Positions 53,101 through 64,000 of a stretch of DNA of 64,000 bases are shown in pieces. The notes below the pieces were generated by a model that was not told the origin of the DNA, did no database searches, and saw only the letters and a list, made by a program, of their open reading frames with translations. This DNA comes from Isochrysis galbana (Eukaryota; Haptophyta; Isochrysidales; Isochrysidaceae): contig CM030942.1 in the NCBI GenBank assembly GCA_018136815.1, forward strand, positions 285,551 to 349,550, in the 5' to 3' direction. The position numbers were made by a program, and so were the translations under genes. The number at the start of each line of letters is the position of its first letter. The first letter of the stretch is position 1.

Positions 53101-53485
53101 TAGCCCCGGACCCCCCCCCCCCCAAAGGGGGGGGGGGGATAATCGACAAAGGATGGAATCTAGAATTCCCCCCCTGCCCCCTGGAGCTCCCTAGGGGGGG
53201 GATAATCGATAAAGGATGGAATCTGGAATCTAGAATTCCCCTCCTGGAGCTCCTTGGGGGGGATAATCAATAATCGATAAAGGATTGAATCTGGAATTCC
53301 CCCCCTGGAGCTCCCTAGGGGGGGATAATCGATATTGATAAAGGATGGAATCTGGCGGAATTCCCCCCCTGGAGCTCCCTAGGGGGGGGATAATCGATAA
53401 AGGACGATGGAATCTAGAATTCCCCCCCCGGAGCTTCCTAAGGGGGGGATAATCAATAAACGATAAAGGATGGAAATCGGAATTC
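53100..53485 (+). repeat. Minisatellite of palindromic units, about six copies
   Basis: Units of about 55-60 bp share GGGGATAATCGATAAAGGAT, then GGAATCTGGAATTCCCCCCC and TGGAGCTCC. Within each unit lie the palindromes ATCGAT, GGAATTCC and GGAGCTCC. Spacing varies through small indels. Confidence 0.9.
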
Positions 53486-54642
53486 CACGGCACGCTGGGT
53501 CAAGGAGGATGAGGACCGGGAGAAGGACACAAGTGCTCGCGTCTCGCGTCCATAAGCCGACCACAAGCAGGTGAAGGGCACGTTCCTCGGCGAGAACTTC
53601 CCGGGCACGTTCCTCGGTGATGTCGGGGCATTCCTCCGGGTGGCTAGTCTTTTCACCAACATGCATACGTGCTTGTACGGTAGCATTATTTCCCACAAGT
53701 TTGGTATGAAACCTCCTGCCCTTCAGACATCAGACATACATGGCTGGGGGGCCCTTTTGATAGGTGATGGTCCTCCCCGTGTCCCGTGTAGCCTCACTTA
53801 CAATGTAACATAAACAACTGTATTAGTAGTGTTAGAAGTGATGCTAAGAGGCTGAGGCCTCAAGTTCGGGTTCTCTTCGACAAATACCACCATGAAAAGC
53901 TTCCGCCAATTTCTAGTTGCACAGCCCCCCCCCTCCCCTTGCCCCCCCCCCCCCCTTCCCCCCTCGCCCCCTACCCCCTACTCCCTCTTCTCCCCCCCCC
54001 CCCCCATGTTACCGTTGGTCGGGTGTTATCCTTGGTCCTTTGTAACCGTGTGACGGTGTTGTTCTCATACTTGACGGTGTGTTCGATTCCTAGTCTTCCT
54101 CCTAGTCGCAGTAGTTGGGCGCTCGGTGCGAGTTCGATGCGAGTGTGTGTTCGGAAGTCGTTGGTCTCGACACACAAAACTTTTTGGTTTGGTCGACGTC
54201 GCACGCCTGCGCGGTCGGCGCGCGCTCCATCGCTGCAACTATAACAATGGTTTCTCGAGAGAGGGAGAGAGAGAGGGAGAGAGGGAGGGAGGGAGGGAGG
54301 GAGGGAGGGAGGGAGGGAGGGAGGGAGGCGAGAGAGAGAGAGAGAGGGGGGGGGGGGGGGGGAGTTGTAACTTATAACAGAAGTCGGTGGCCAGCGGGGG
54401 GGGGTGTAAGAATCGGGTGCTTCATCGTATGCCTTTATTGGACTTACAGGATAGGGTTTGATGATTTAACTATTAATATTAGGCAAAGGCACACGGGTGA
54501 CCAGGGCCCATGGCTGCGCTGAAACAAGCAAATACACGCCAACGAGTAGCAAGTAGACAGACACGCTGCGAGTGCACGCCTTCGGCGCCATGCTCGGAAG
54601 GCGAAAGGGCCTCGCGAGTACAGTGTTACGCTCAACAATCAA
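53486..54642. other. Region between the minisatellite and the Myb/SANT gene
   Basis: Contains C runs (53925-54005), a (GAGG)n tract with adjoining G run (54255-54362) and no supported gene. GTTCGATTCC near 54078 resembles a pol III B box but has no A box in the right place. Confidence 0.4.
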
Positions 54643-56100
54643 CTAAGGGCCGGCAGAGGGGCGGTTCACTTGGAGGATCTGCTGCATCAATTGCATCATT
54701 GCGGCCTGCTGCTCCATCATCATTTGCTGCATTCGCATTGCGTTTTGCGCTTCACGTTCCGCGCGCGCATCTTCACGAAGCTCCCGCTCGCGCTCGCGCT
54801 CCATGGTGCGCCGCTCGTGTTCTCTTTGAGCTTCAAGCCGGGCTTCGTCCATCTTGATTTCATGTTCGAGGCGCACCGCTTCGAGCCGGGACTTCTCCTC
54901 CAAGCGCTGCGCCTCAGCCTCCTCACGCGCCACCTGCCGCGCCTCACGCGCCTCCTCCACCGCAACGCTGCGCTCCGCCACGTGAGCTTGGTGTGCTTGG
55001 CGCTCTCGCTTAAGTAGGCTGTCCTCGCGCTTGGACAGCATGAATTCCGCGAGGATTTCCCGGGTGCTCGCCGGCGCCCCGTGTGCCCTCTTCGCCTTCT
55101 TCGCCTTGGACGCGGTCGACGAAGGCGCCGAACGCACCTTGACAAGCCATTGCTTGCCCTCGTCGTCCGGCTCCTCCAGGGTGTACCCTGCTGGGCGTTT
55201 GGAGGGGTCTTCAATGAGCATTTGGGGAGTGAGGCACGGGTCCTCACCGCTTTCGACGACTCCGATCACGTAATCCTCGAGCCCAATGCGCTCCGGCCCG
55301 CTTGTGCTGCTGGCGTCGTCTTTGTTGTTCTTAGCCGCGCCGTTTTCCGCCGCCTGCAGGGCGGAGGGCACGTGATGGGTGATGGCAGCCAACTCGCGCT
55401 GGTGGGGTGCGAGGGGCCGGGGCACATGTGCGTCTACTCACGTGCAATTCTTCCTCGCTGAGAGCCTTGTGTGCGGCCCGAGCCGCGGCGTCTTGCGCGG
55501 TGCCGGCCGCGCGGTCGGCTTCCTTGAGCATTTTGACACGTGCCGCCTCGTCGTTTGCCATCCTGTAGATCTCCGCCACTTGCACGATGAGCTGTTCGTA
55601 CTCTGTGAATTTCTCCGACTTGGTGTCCTCCACTTGCGTTGGATGGTCGACTTGTACGGGCTCTCGCTGCTCCTTGCCCTGGGTGTACAAGTGAGCCCCT
55701 TCCTGCAATACGATCGCGAACGAAGTGGAGACGGTGAGCAGTGGAACTGAAGCGCATGCACCCTGCCCACGCGTAGCGCGCGCTACGCCGGCGCCGGCGC
55801 GTGCTTTCTTCGACCTGGGAACCCAGCCAAGCCCAGCATGCGCGCACACACCTTCAGCCACCTCTTCAGGGAGCTCAGCACTGACGTGTAGGGGCTGGGG
55901 AAAACGTCCCCAAACTCCCTGAAGCTCTCGTCCAGCAAGGTGAGCGTCAGGATGCCGTCGGTCTTGTTCGTCCATGCGTGCGCCTGGGTGTGCTTCTCGC
56001 CGTCCCTTGACTTGCCCTCCTTGAAGGTCATGAAGGCCTTCGGGCCGCAGTCGATCACCTGCTTCAGCAGAGCGATCTTCCGCGGCTCGGTCCAATCCAT
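54643..56100 (-). CDS. Myb/SANT-like DNA-binding protein with long coiled coil
   Basis: Three exons, all phase 0: 55852-56100, 55442-55702 and 54643-55353; 406 residues. Residues 1-83 form a Myb/SANT-like (trihelix-type) domain, with MDWTEPRKIALLKQVIDCG, AWTNKTDGILTL and SVLSSLKRWLK. The middle (EKFTEYEQLIVQVAEIYR) is helical. The C-terminal 150 residues are a coiled coil with dense Glu, Arg, Ala (EEAREARQVAREEAEAQRLE, then RRTMERERERELREDARAER) ending in a Met/Gln-rich stretch. Related proteins with an N-terminal Myb/SANT-like domain and coiled coil are common in algal genomes and often belong to transposable elements such as PIF/Harbinger. Whether this is host or element protein is not decided. 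It lies between GTTTCACTC clusters. Confidence 0.7.
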
Positions 56101-57298
56101 GCGCCACTTCTTGTTCGCGTCGTCCGCCTCGGCCTGCGTTCACGGCGTGCCGGGAGAGGGCGAGAGTGAGGTGATGATAGGTGAGGTTGGTGTGCGCGCG
56201 CGGGCTCGCGTGGCCCCGGTGCCGCCGCACCCCCACCCTTTCGCTCCCAGGGTGGCGGGCGCAAGCGCACCGCCATCGCTCGCGGAGAAGCAAAAAACTG
56301 GTAGTGAAACCCGCCAGAGTTGTTCTTCGCGCCCACTGGGCGGAGTTAAACAAACATGGTTTCACCGAGGTTTCACTCCGCGTTTGAAGTCAAACGCGGA
56401 GTGAAACCTTGGTGAAATCGGAGTGAAACCCCTGCAAAAAACCCCGGAAATCTCTCGTTTTCCACTGCTCTCTGTGTCCGCAAGAATCATACTATGACTG
56501 TCTACTCTGGAGTATTTGAACTTCCAAAAATGGATCTCCCAAGATATTTACAGGTTCAGCCACATACTCAGTAAAGGATCCCGAAGGGAAGCCTCGCGGA
56601 ATCTCCCCGAATTCTCTCTTCTTCTTCTTTGCCACGTGGAGTGGGCATCCCTCGCCATTCCCTCAGTAGATGTAATGAAATGGCTTGAGAAGAGGGAAAA
56701 GAGCGGGAGAGAAGAAAGTCATGGGGAGCAGCAGGCTCCCCCCCCCTCTCTAGGCCCAGCGCGCCCCACCGCCGTATCACTCTCTTTATGTAATTCTGGG
56801 AAGAGACAGAATTCTGTAATTCGGGTGAGGATGCAGGAGAAATGCTCAAGAGAGACACGACACACCACCGGACGACTGACGCCAACAAACCTCTCGAGCG
56901 CTTTCTTACGGTCTTTCCTCCGTCTATTTCATAAATGTGTGGGGTGTCTCCCTGGAAGAATCTCTCTCTCGTAGCGATTCCAGAAACAACGCCGCGTAAA
57001 AGGAGGAAGAACGGTACAGGAGAGAACATATACAATATGAGTGAGGAGAGAGAGAGAGAGGGAGAGAGAGAGAGAGAGAGGGAGAGGGGGGGGGGGGGGG
57101 GGGGGGAGGGTGAGAGAGAGAGAGGAGAGAGATCAAGAGAAAGAGAGAAAGAGAGAAAGAGAGAAAGAGAGAAAGAGAGAGGGGGAGGGAGAGAGAGGAG
57201 AGAGAGTAGAGAGAGAGCCACCGCCCTCTCCCTGCTGGCCTTCCGGTTCCTCCCCCGCCCTTCCTCCCCACCCCCAAACCCCCCCACCTTCCGCCCCA
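56101..57298. other. Upstream regions of the Myb/SANT and FYVE-ABC1 genes
   Basis: A divergent intergenic region. It holds the hairpin at 56350-56420 (listed), (GA)n at 57040-57220 with a G run of more than 15 at 57088-57106, then a C-rich leader to the ATG at 57299. No gene seen. Confidence 0.4.
56350..56420. repeat. Near-perfect hairpin of GGTTTCACTCC arms
   Basis: Left arm GGTTTCACCGAGGTTTCACT continues CCGCGTTTGA. After two bases TCAAACGCGGAGTGAAACC completes the inverted arm. About 28 of 30 positions pair. Confidence 0.85.
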
Positions 57299-60200
57299 AT
57301 GCCGCATCCCTCCCCTTCCTCACCCACACCCTCACCGTCCCCTGCCTTCTCCTCGGCCCTCTCTTCCCTCAACTCCACGCTCTCCTCCTTCCCCCCTCCT
57401 CCCTCTCCTCACCACATCCTCCTCTACTTGGGCTCTACGGGCTTCCGCGCCTCAGCCGCAGCGGGAGAGGCGCTCCATGTGACACTCCTATCAGACCCTC
57501 ACGCCTCCAACCACGCAGCGACGCCACCAGCGCCTCCAAATCTCCCGGTGCCCACCGTAGTCCGCTTTGCGGATGAGGAGGCGCTCCGCAGACTTCTCTC
57601 GCAGGGACAGCCCGCTGCGCTCGGGCTTATGGCGAGCGGGCGGCTCTCGCTGACAGGAGACTCGGCTGCTCTCCATGCGTTCGCATCCGATTTCGCCGCC
57701 CATGCCGCACAGCTCGAGCCGCTGCTCAGCGCGCTGCTCTTTGGGGAGGGAGCGCCGGCCGTGGTGCGATGGGTGCCCGACGCCGAGGCCGCTGCGTGCA
57801 TGAGCTGCTGCCGCGCGTTCAGTGTGTCGCGCCGGAGGCACCACTGTCGATCTTGTGGCGAGGTCTGCTGTGCGCGCTGCGCTCCGCGCCGCCTCTCGCC
57901 TGCCGGAAAGACGCGCATCTGCGACCGGTGCGCTGCGGCGGGAGCTGCAGGCCTTCGCCGCCGGCCTACTGGCTCTGCGCCTCTTGGCTCGCCACAGGGC
58001 TCGCCGTTCGGCTCGCCGCTCTCGCCAGTGGTGGGCTCACCGATCACGCCGCGTGGCACGGTGGCCAACTCGGCTACCGCCGCCGCCTCTGGCGGCACCG
58101 CTGGCACCGGCGCCGATTCGGCCGACCTCGTGCTCGAGCTGATGATTGAGGGCGCGCTCGCGCGATTTCGCTTCCGCTGGGCGTGCCTGCGAGCCGTCTC
58201 AGTTGTCACGACGGTCGCCGGCCTCGCGCTGGCGTTCCGGCACACGGGCGGCGTGGGAGGCGGGCCATACGGTGTGAGCTACGGCCGCCTTGCTATCTGC
58301 GCCATCGGCCTCCTGCTCGCGCTTGTGCGCAACTTTGTCCTGCGCTACTACCGTATCGGCTGGATGTGCCTCGTTGTTGGCGCCAACACACTCGTTACTC
58401 ATCTAACGTCGCTCGGCCGCTCAGCGGCGGCGGAGGAGGCGATGTGGGAGCTCACGCGCCGCACTAATGCGCGCTTCATCTACGATACTGTCGCCGCACT
58501 CGGCGGCTTCTGGGTGAAGCTGGCCCAGTCGACATCCGTGTCGTCGGCTTTACCCGAGATCTACCGGGTGGAGTTGGCCAAGTTGCAAGATGCGATGCCC
58601 GCGGACGATCTCGCCACCGTCGAGCGTCTCCTGGCGCGCGAGCTCGGCCGTGACTGGAGGAAGACGGTCACGCTCGACCGGGGGCCACCGCTTGGCTCTG
58701 CCACCATCGCACAGGTGCACCGCGCACGGCTGCGCGTGACACGCGAGGGTGGCGCGGTGGAGGAGGTTCAGGGCGTGCTCAAGGTCCAACATGCACATGT
58801 AGAGGCCGCGCTGCTGATCGACATCCACGCGTCTCAATTCGTTGCCGTCCTCGTCTCGCTTGCCCTGCCGCACCTATTCCACGACCTGCGTCAGGTTGTG
58901 CGCGATCTGTCCGTGCTGACGCGCAACGAGCTCGACTTTCGGCTCGAGGCGAGCAACCAAATTGTCGCACGACAGGTGTCGCGGCGTGTGCGGCCATGCC
59001 CTCCAATCCACCACCTTCTCCAGCCTAGGCACTTCCAATCCCCACCCCGCCACCCTCACCCTACCCCTATCCCAGCCCGTCTCACTCTACCACCATCCCC
59101 ATCCCAGCCCATCTTACTCCACCACCACGGCACCTCGGGCAGGCGCTGCGCGAGTCGCCCCTCGCTGCTTCGGTCACCGTGCCCGAGGTGCTCCCGCAGT
59201 TCGTCACCAAGCGCGTGCTTGGCATGGAGTACATTGATGGCACCAACATCAAACACGTGCGCCGTCGGCCCGAGAAGGAGGGCGGTGCGGGCGCGAACGA
59301 GGCCGAGGTGCGCGCCATCGTCACACGTCTCATCGAGGCGTTTTCGCTCACAATGCACGGCGAGATCTTTAACTGCGACCCGCACCCAGGTAACTTGCTT
59401 GTCGAGAGCTGCACCTCGCGCCTCGTCATCCTCGACTGGGGCCAAGCGCGCCGGCTCGCGCCAATCGAGCGCGCTGCCTATACCAAGATCTTCATGGCAG
59501 TCGCCTCGGAGGACACGATGCTGCTGCGCCAGGCTTGCGCCGACTTGGGCGTCCCCACTGCCGACTTCAACGGCCCGCCCGACTCGACGCCCAACACAAT
59601 GATCGGCACACTACGTTTCCTGCTGCGCGACTCTAAGGCGCAGGACGCCGCTCGCGCCGATTTTGAGATGATGGAGGAAGCATTGAAAACCCTCGCCAAC
59701 GCCAACACTAAGGTGAAGCTGCAAGGCTCGGTCGAGGAGATCTGCAAGGGCGCGCTCCTCCCCTTCTCCAAGACGTGTAACCTCATATTCGAGGTCGCCT
59801 CCTCGCTCGGCGTCTCGCTGCCGCTACTTCAGATGCTCACTCTGTCCGGGTACTCGGCCCTGCTGCGCGACGGCGGGTCGGGCGTGCACGTTGAGTTGGC
59901 GGAGCAGGCCATCGGCCCGCCGCGCTTCGTGCTCCACCCAGCGCTACCCATCGATGCCGCGCCAACCACCTTCTCGGCCGCCTGCGAGCGCGCGCTCGTC
60001 GCATTGCACAAACAGGGGCGGCTGCTCGGCGCGCAACTTTGTGTGCTCGATGCCTCGACCGGCGAGCGGCTATGCGATGTCGCCATCGGCCACACCTCAC
60101 CGCTCGACCCGCGTGCAGTTACGCCCGACACCGCATTCCAACTGCGTGACATTTCGAAGCTCTTCCTCGCGACTGCCGTCCTTCGGCTCACCGAATATGC

Positions 60201-61284
60201 GGCCCTACAACGCGGCTCGACACTCTCGCTCAAGAGCGAAGTTGCCGCGGGCGGCGTGACACTCGAGCACGTCCTCTCTCACACAAGCGGCTGGATTGAC
60301 CACGTGCCCACGTGCTGTTCCACCTTCAAGGACCTCTGCGACCTGGGCGCCACACCGGCGCGGTGCGCGGCAATCACGCCGCCGCTGCCCGCTGGTGCGC
60401 GGCAACAGTTCACGCCTGTCAGCTATGGCATGCTCATTGCGCACGCGTGCAACCTCGCGGGGGTGCCGCTCGCCGGCGCATGGGCCGAGATGGCAGAGGC
60501 GGCGCTCCCTGGCCGCGGCGCGAGCTGTCTTTCTCTCACCGCGCCCGAGGCACCGCGTGAAGTGGCTGAGCCTTGGACCAAGATGCGAAACCCGACTATC
60601 GCCGACTTCGCCGCCGACATGCTCGAGCTCACCGCCTTCATCACCGCCGTATCAGCAGCGGACAAGCCGGACGCCACATTGGCCGAACGTGTGGTCAGTG
60701 AGTCAATGACGAACTTGTTTGGTAAGCTACCCTGGCTCGAGTGCGGTGCATACCGGTCCAGCCTTGCGCGGAGCTCGGTGATGCCCGGCTCGCAGGCATA
60801 CGCGTCGGCGCGCGACGCGGCTGAGGCGCTCCGCGCCATCGCAACCGGCCGTGTTCTGTCGGGCTCGACTCTCACGGAGTGCCTAACGACGCGGCGCGTG
60901 CCGACCAGCGCGAGCGACCTCGCTCAGCAGTCGAAACAGCCACGCCTCTTCAAGATATTCGAGGGCGCCGAATTTGGCCTGGGTGTGCAAATTGGCGTCG
61001 CCGAGGCCGCGCGCATCCTCGACGCCCCGCCCGGTACCGAACAGTCGTGGGGCCATCTCGGCTCCAACGGCTCTTTTGCCCTTGTTTTGCCTGGGTCAGC
61101 CGAGCTCGGCACACGTCCGCTAGTCGCGACTTTGCTCCTGAATCTTGACCAGCACGGTCCGGCGGGCGAACCTGGCGTCAACGACGACGAGTACATGTCG
61201 GATGGACTATACACGTCGCGCGCCGTCCTACGGGCGGTGGTGGAGGCCAACCGGCATAACGCTGTGGTGAGGCGAGGCGCGTGA
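57299..61284 (+). CDS. FYVE zinc finger, membrane helices, ABC1/UbiB kinase-like and beta-lactamase-like fusion
   Basis: Exons 57299-58975 and 59143-61284 join in phase 0 (GT-AG intron of 167 bp); 1,272 residues. Order: Pro/Ser-rich leader; FYVE finger at about 158-215 (WVPDAEAAACMSCC, SRRRHHCRSCGEVCC), a phosphatidylinositol 3-phosphate binder; hydrophobic helices near 291-365; ABC1/ADCK kinase-like domain at about 400-780; beta-lactamase-like domain at about 830-1260. ABC1 motifs: KLAQ in place of KxGQ, GSATIAQVH for the Ala-rich loop, VLKVQHAHVE (Lys), EIFNCDPHPGNLL (Asp/Asn) and ILDWGQA. The beta-lactamase part has HLG at about 1197, but RDISK at about 894-898 has Asp in place of the SxxK Ser. 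ABC1 with beta-lactamase is known in plants (At5g24810-type). The N-terminal FYVE is unusual. Role unknown. Confidence 0.83.
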
Positions 61285-62224
61285 GGCGCTAGTCCGAGAG
61301 GCTCTTAGGCAGCGTGAGGGGGCGTGGTATAGCGGGGCGGGGTGGCAGCCGATGGGCAGGTCCGCTGCTCGACCGCGCGCTCAAGGAGCAAGAGACATCG
61401 CCGCCCTGAAAGCGGCCGAAATTCGAGCCACGTGCAGAAAGAAAGCTACTACTAATCAATTAACTCGGGCCACGTGCAGACGAACAAGCGTTGTCGCCCA
61501 CTGATGATAGCACACCGTGCACCGTTGATGGCAATCACGATAAAAGAATCTTTAAGAATTTCCGCTCCTCAACTAAGTTTATACTTGGTTCGCCCATGGG
61601 GGGCACGAGCCCCCCCCCCCCCCCCCCCTCTCCATTCCTCCCCTGCCATGGCCATGGGGGAGGAACCACCCATGCGCTCCTGTCATGCCTGGCTGGCTTG
61701 CCGCAGGACCCGATGTGCCCTGCTCGCCCCACTCTCCCTCCCTGGCAGGCTCGCCTGCCTCGCGCGTCCTTGCATAGTATGTGCATAGTAGAATGCAAGG
61801 CCGCGCGCGTGCGCGTGCGGATACGCGAATGTATTACATCATGTCATAATGTAAGAAGTTTTAAAGTTGTAAAATTAAGCGATAGAAAGCTAACGACATA
61901 GAGTCATAGATCGGTGGCATGCAAAAACAGGTCTAGTAGGGAGAAGGATGGAACGAGCAAAGACAAATTAGACGCGCGCGCCGTCGCCATATGTGGGCCT
62001 CGTCAAAGGCCATCAGAATATGCAAACCTTCCCCATGGTCCTCGGTCATCACCATACAGTTGGTGCGTGTGCCATCGTCACTTCGTCATAGCCGTTACGC
62101 GCCAGATCTGTCGCCACCTCAAGCCTTCCGCCTCCAGGCGCAAATTGATCATGAACGGGCTTATCTGGGTACACCGCGTGCCAGTACAGATTGCCAATCG
62201 TTGACTGCCATCTTCACGCTTGCT
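61285..62224. other. Convergent intergenic region between FYVE-ABC1 and DUF1995 genes
   Basis: Holds a C run at 61608-61628, then AT-rich sequence (61830-61920). No gene supported. The 3' ends of both neighbours face each other. Confidence 0.4.
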
Positions 62225-63769
62225 TCACAGTGCCTGAAAGCCCTTCACGAATTTTGCAAAGCCGTCCATGAACGAGCCGCCTTCACCGCCATCCTCGCCG
62301 TCCTCGGGGAAAAGGAGCTCGTCCGCGTCGTCGCCACTCGGACGGCGGGGACCAGAGTAGACGGCAATATAGCTGCATGCGTTGGGGGTGGGGAGATGGT
62401 GTGGGTGTTGGTTTCAACGCGATAGGGCAACAACAAGACATGGCTGATGGGCAGCTGTGTTCCAGGTCGTCTCCACATTCACGTGCATCGAGTCATCGTC
62501 ACGACTTGGCCAACCGGTGTAAAGACTCGCACGTGAGAACCGTCCAACGAGAGGAATTGGGTCAGGGGCGAGAGCACATCAAGCTCACCCGTTCGTGGCG
62601 TTGGGCTCCTCGCGCCAAAGCGCCCAGTCACGCGGGAAGGAGCGGTAGAGCGCGCCACCGAGCAGCGTCTTGAGGCAGAAGGCTACCTCAAATGTATCAG
62701 CGACGAGGGAGCGAAGCTCGCGTCCCACGAGACCATAGCCAGTGGATTGCATGTCCACGAGCTTCGGGTTGAGCATCAACACCTGCGACGAGCGGCACGC
62801 ACACCGTCAAGCTGGGCGCTTAAAGGAGTGAAACCAGTGAAGTGGCTGTAGGCAGCTCGCAAAAGCGGCGGTGCAAGCAGGCAGTATCGGCCCGGCACAA
62901 GGCGTGCATATGATACCATGTAGAAGGACTGACACACAGACACTCATCGGCTAGCGCGCAGCTACACCGCCACTCACCGGCGTGGCAGGCGCCTCCTCAT
63001 CGATCGTCCGGAGGAGCCGCTGCACAGTCGCTACTTCGGTCGCTCCCGGCGCGACGAGGATCAGAGCGGTCGCGCCCTCCAGCAGCTTGGTGCGCCCCAT
63101 GCTCCCAACTACTGTTCCGCGCGGCAGCTCCCACTTTTGTTTCACCATGGCTGCTGTGCCCTCATCGGGGAAGAGCAGCTGGATACCAGGCGCGTCTTCC
63201 TCAGCATCCTCCGGTGTCTCAAGTGCAAGCTCCGTGGCAAGCTTGGGCAGCATCGGCTGCGTGAACTGCATGGTGCGCGAGAGCAGGGTATATGTCTCAT
63301 CTCCCGCAGAAGTGTCGAACTCCACGACCAGCCGTCCGACGCCCGCGTCCACCGCCTGTGCGAGCGCGCCGACCGCTCTCTTGATAGAGTCCTCGAATGA
63401 GTCGGGCAGCTCGTCTGCCTGCTTGAGCGCTTCCTGGCTTGCTCCGCGTCCAATGGCGGCGATCGCATCGTAGTCGTCCTGTGTTTGTCCCCCGGCCTGC
63501 TGCCGCGCGCGCTCGAGCGCCTCGAGAGCGCCGCCCATAGAGGCAGAAGAGGAGAGAGAAGAGGCGAGCTTCGTGGCAGCGTCGGCGGGAGAGAGGCCTT
63601 TGACTGACTGTGAGAGCTGCTGGGCGCGACGGGCGAGGGCGGCGCGCTCGAGGGAGAGAGAGTCGATCGGCTCTTCCGGTGGCACCTTGCTCAGCATCAC
63701 GGGCGCGCCGTGGCGCCCCACGGGTGGGGAGGAGAGGAAGGTGGTGCAGAGCGCCGCCGCCAGCCGCAT
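62225..63769 (-). CDS. DUF1995 protein, probably plastid
   Basis: Three exons: 62978-63769, 62589-62782 and 62225-62372, phases 0 then 2; 377 residues. After a leader (MRLAAALCTTFLSSPP) and a Ser/Ala/Gln-rich helical region comes the DUF1995 pattern: DSFEDSIKRAVGALAQAVDA, GRLVVEFDTSAGDETY, LILVAPGATEVATVQRL, MLNPKLVDMQSTGYGLVGRE, then LGGALYRSFPRDWALWREEP. The third exon reads YIAVYSGPRRPSGDDADELL, a typical C-terminal end. The stop reached when reading past the exon 2 donor (TGA at 62585) is not used in this model because NATNG-YIAVY joins in frame across a GTGAGC donor. Plant members such as LPA3 are plastid proteins, some needed for photosystem II assembly. A role is otherwise unknown. Confidence 0.72.
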
Positions 63770-63883
63770 CTCGAGAGGGGGGGGGGGGGGGGGGGGGGGG
63801 GGGGCGGAAAAAGAGGAGGGAGGAGGGGGGGGGGAGGGGTAGCGATAGATAAATAAGAAGTGGAGAGAGAGAGAGAGAGAGGG

Positions 63884-63927
<44 letters not shown>

Positions 63928-64000
63928 GGAGAGAGGAGAGAGAGAGGGAGAGAGGGGGAGGGAGAGAGAGAGAGGGAGGGGAGAGAGAGAGGGAGGGGAG
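63770..64000. repeat. Poly-G and (GA)n tract upstream of the DUF1995 gene
   Basis: A G run (63776-63803) followed by G-rich sequence and a (GA)n tract to the window end. Read on the coding (minus) strand it is CT-rich, the same arrangement as the leaders of HEATR5 and FTRV-CBS. Confidence 0.85.

Noticed and set aside
54060..54100. Possible tRNA or SINE at GTTCGATTCC
   Set aside because: No A box at the right distance and no stem pairing.
62585..62588. DUF1995 gene ending at the TGA at 62585
   Set aside because: A GTGAGC donor precedes it and splicing gives an in-frame third exon with a family-like C-terminus.

Overview
The window is nuclear DNA of a unicellular eukaryote, most likely a photosynthetic alga with a complex plastid (haptophyte-like is my best guess, not proven). 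The pointers are GC-rich genes with short GT-AG and occasional GC-AG introns, nuclear genes for plastid-type proteins (a ferredoxin:thioredoxin-reductase variable-chain domain, a DUF1995 protein), TTAGGG-type repeats, many long poly-C/poly-G and (GA)n/(CT)n tracts, and DNA transposons. Three 100-base N gaps (4346-4445, 29446-29545, 46750-46849) mark a draft assembly. Exon models below were built by hand from reading frame, splice sites and protein families, and phases were checked to be consistent.

Layout. 0-5 kb: partial minus-strand gene with a hydrophobic N-terminus, a sulfotransferase-like gene with an in-frame TGA, and a two-exon membrane protein. 6-14.3 kb: an 11-exon HEATR5/Laa1-type gene. 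15.9-17.3 kb (minus): CDC20. 19.3-19.8 kb (minus): TFIIH subunit TTDA/TFB5. 20.1-21.8 kb: a transposon with about 100-bp terminal inverted repeats (TIRs) holding a Fanzor/TnpB-like C-terminal fragment and other gene pieces. 22.7-25.9 kb (minus): a TMCO3/KEA-type cation/proton antiporter in 5 exons. 28.9-31.9 kb: a cyclophilin H-like gene cut by a gap, then an exostosin (GT47) with an EGF-like module. 34.5-35.3 kb (minus): a secreted or targeted leucine-rich-repeat protein. 37.4-38.7 kb: an acidic protein converging on a CDK-like kinase lacking its N-lobe, which abuts an A+T-rich island (38.7-40.3 kb) of unrecognised ORFs. 40.4-42.8 kb: fragments of a hAT transposon. 43.2-45.5 kb: a class II histone deacetylase whose last exon carries an Stc1-like zinc module. 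47.5-49.2 kb: an FTR-variable-chain domain fused to a CBS pair. 49.9-54.5 kb: repeat-rich DNA. 54.6-56.1 kb (minus): a Myb/SANT-like coiled-coil protein. 57.3-61.3 kb: a FYVE-ABC1-beta-lactamase-like fusion. 62.2-63.8 kb (minus): a DUF1995 protein.

The housekeeping genes (HEATR5, CDC20, TTDA, antiporter, cyclophilin, exostosin) show no shared pathway and no operon-like logic. The most interesting content is domain architecture: the FTRV-CBS fusion would join a thioredoxin-reductase-type module to a nucleotide-sensing module, and the HDAC-Stc1 fusion would join a deacetylase to a module known from RNAi-directed heterochromatin. The ABC1-beta-lactamase protein appears to have lost its hydrolase nucleophile. 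The spaces between genes are filled with decaying DNA transposons, inverted copies of dispersed repeats and minisatellites.
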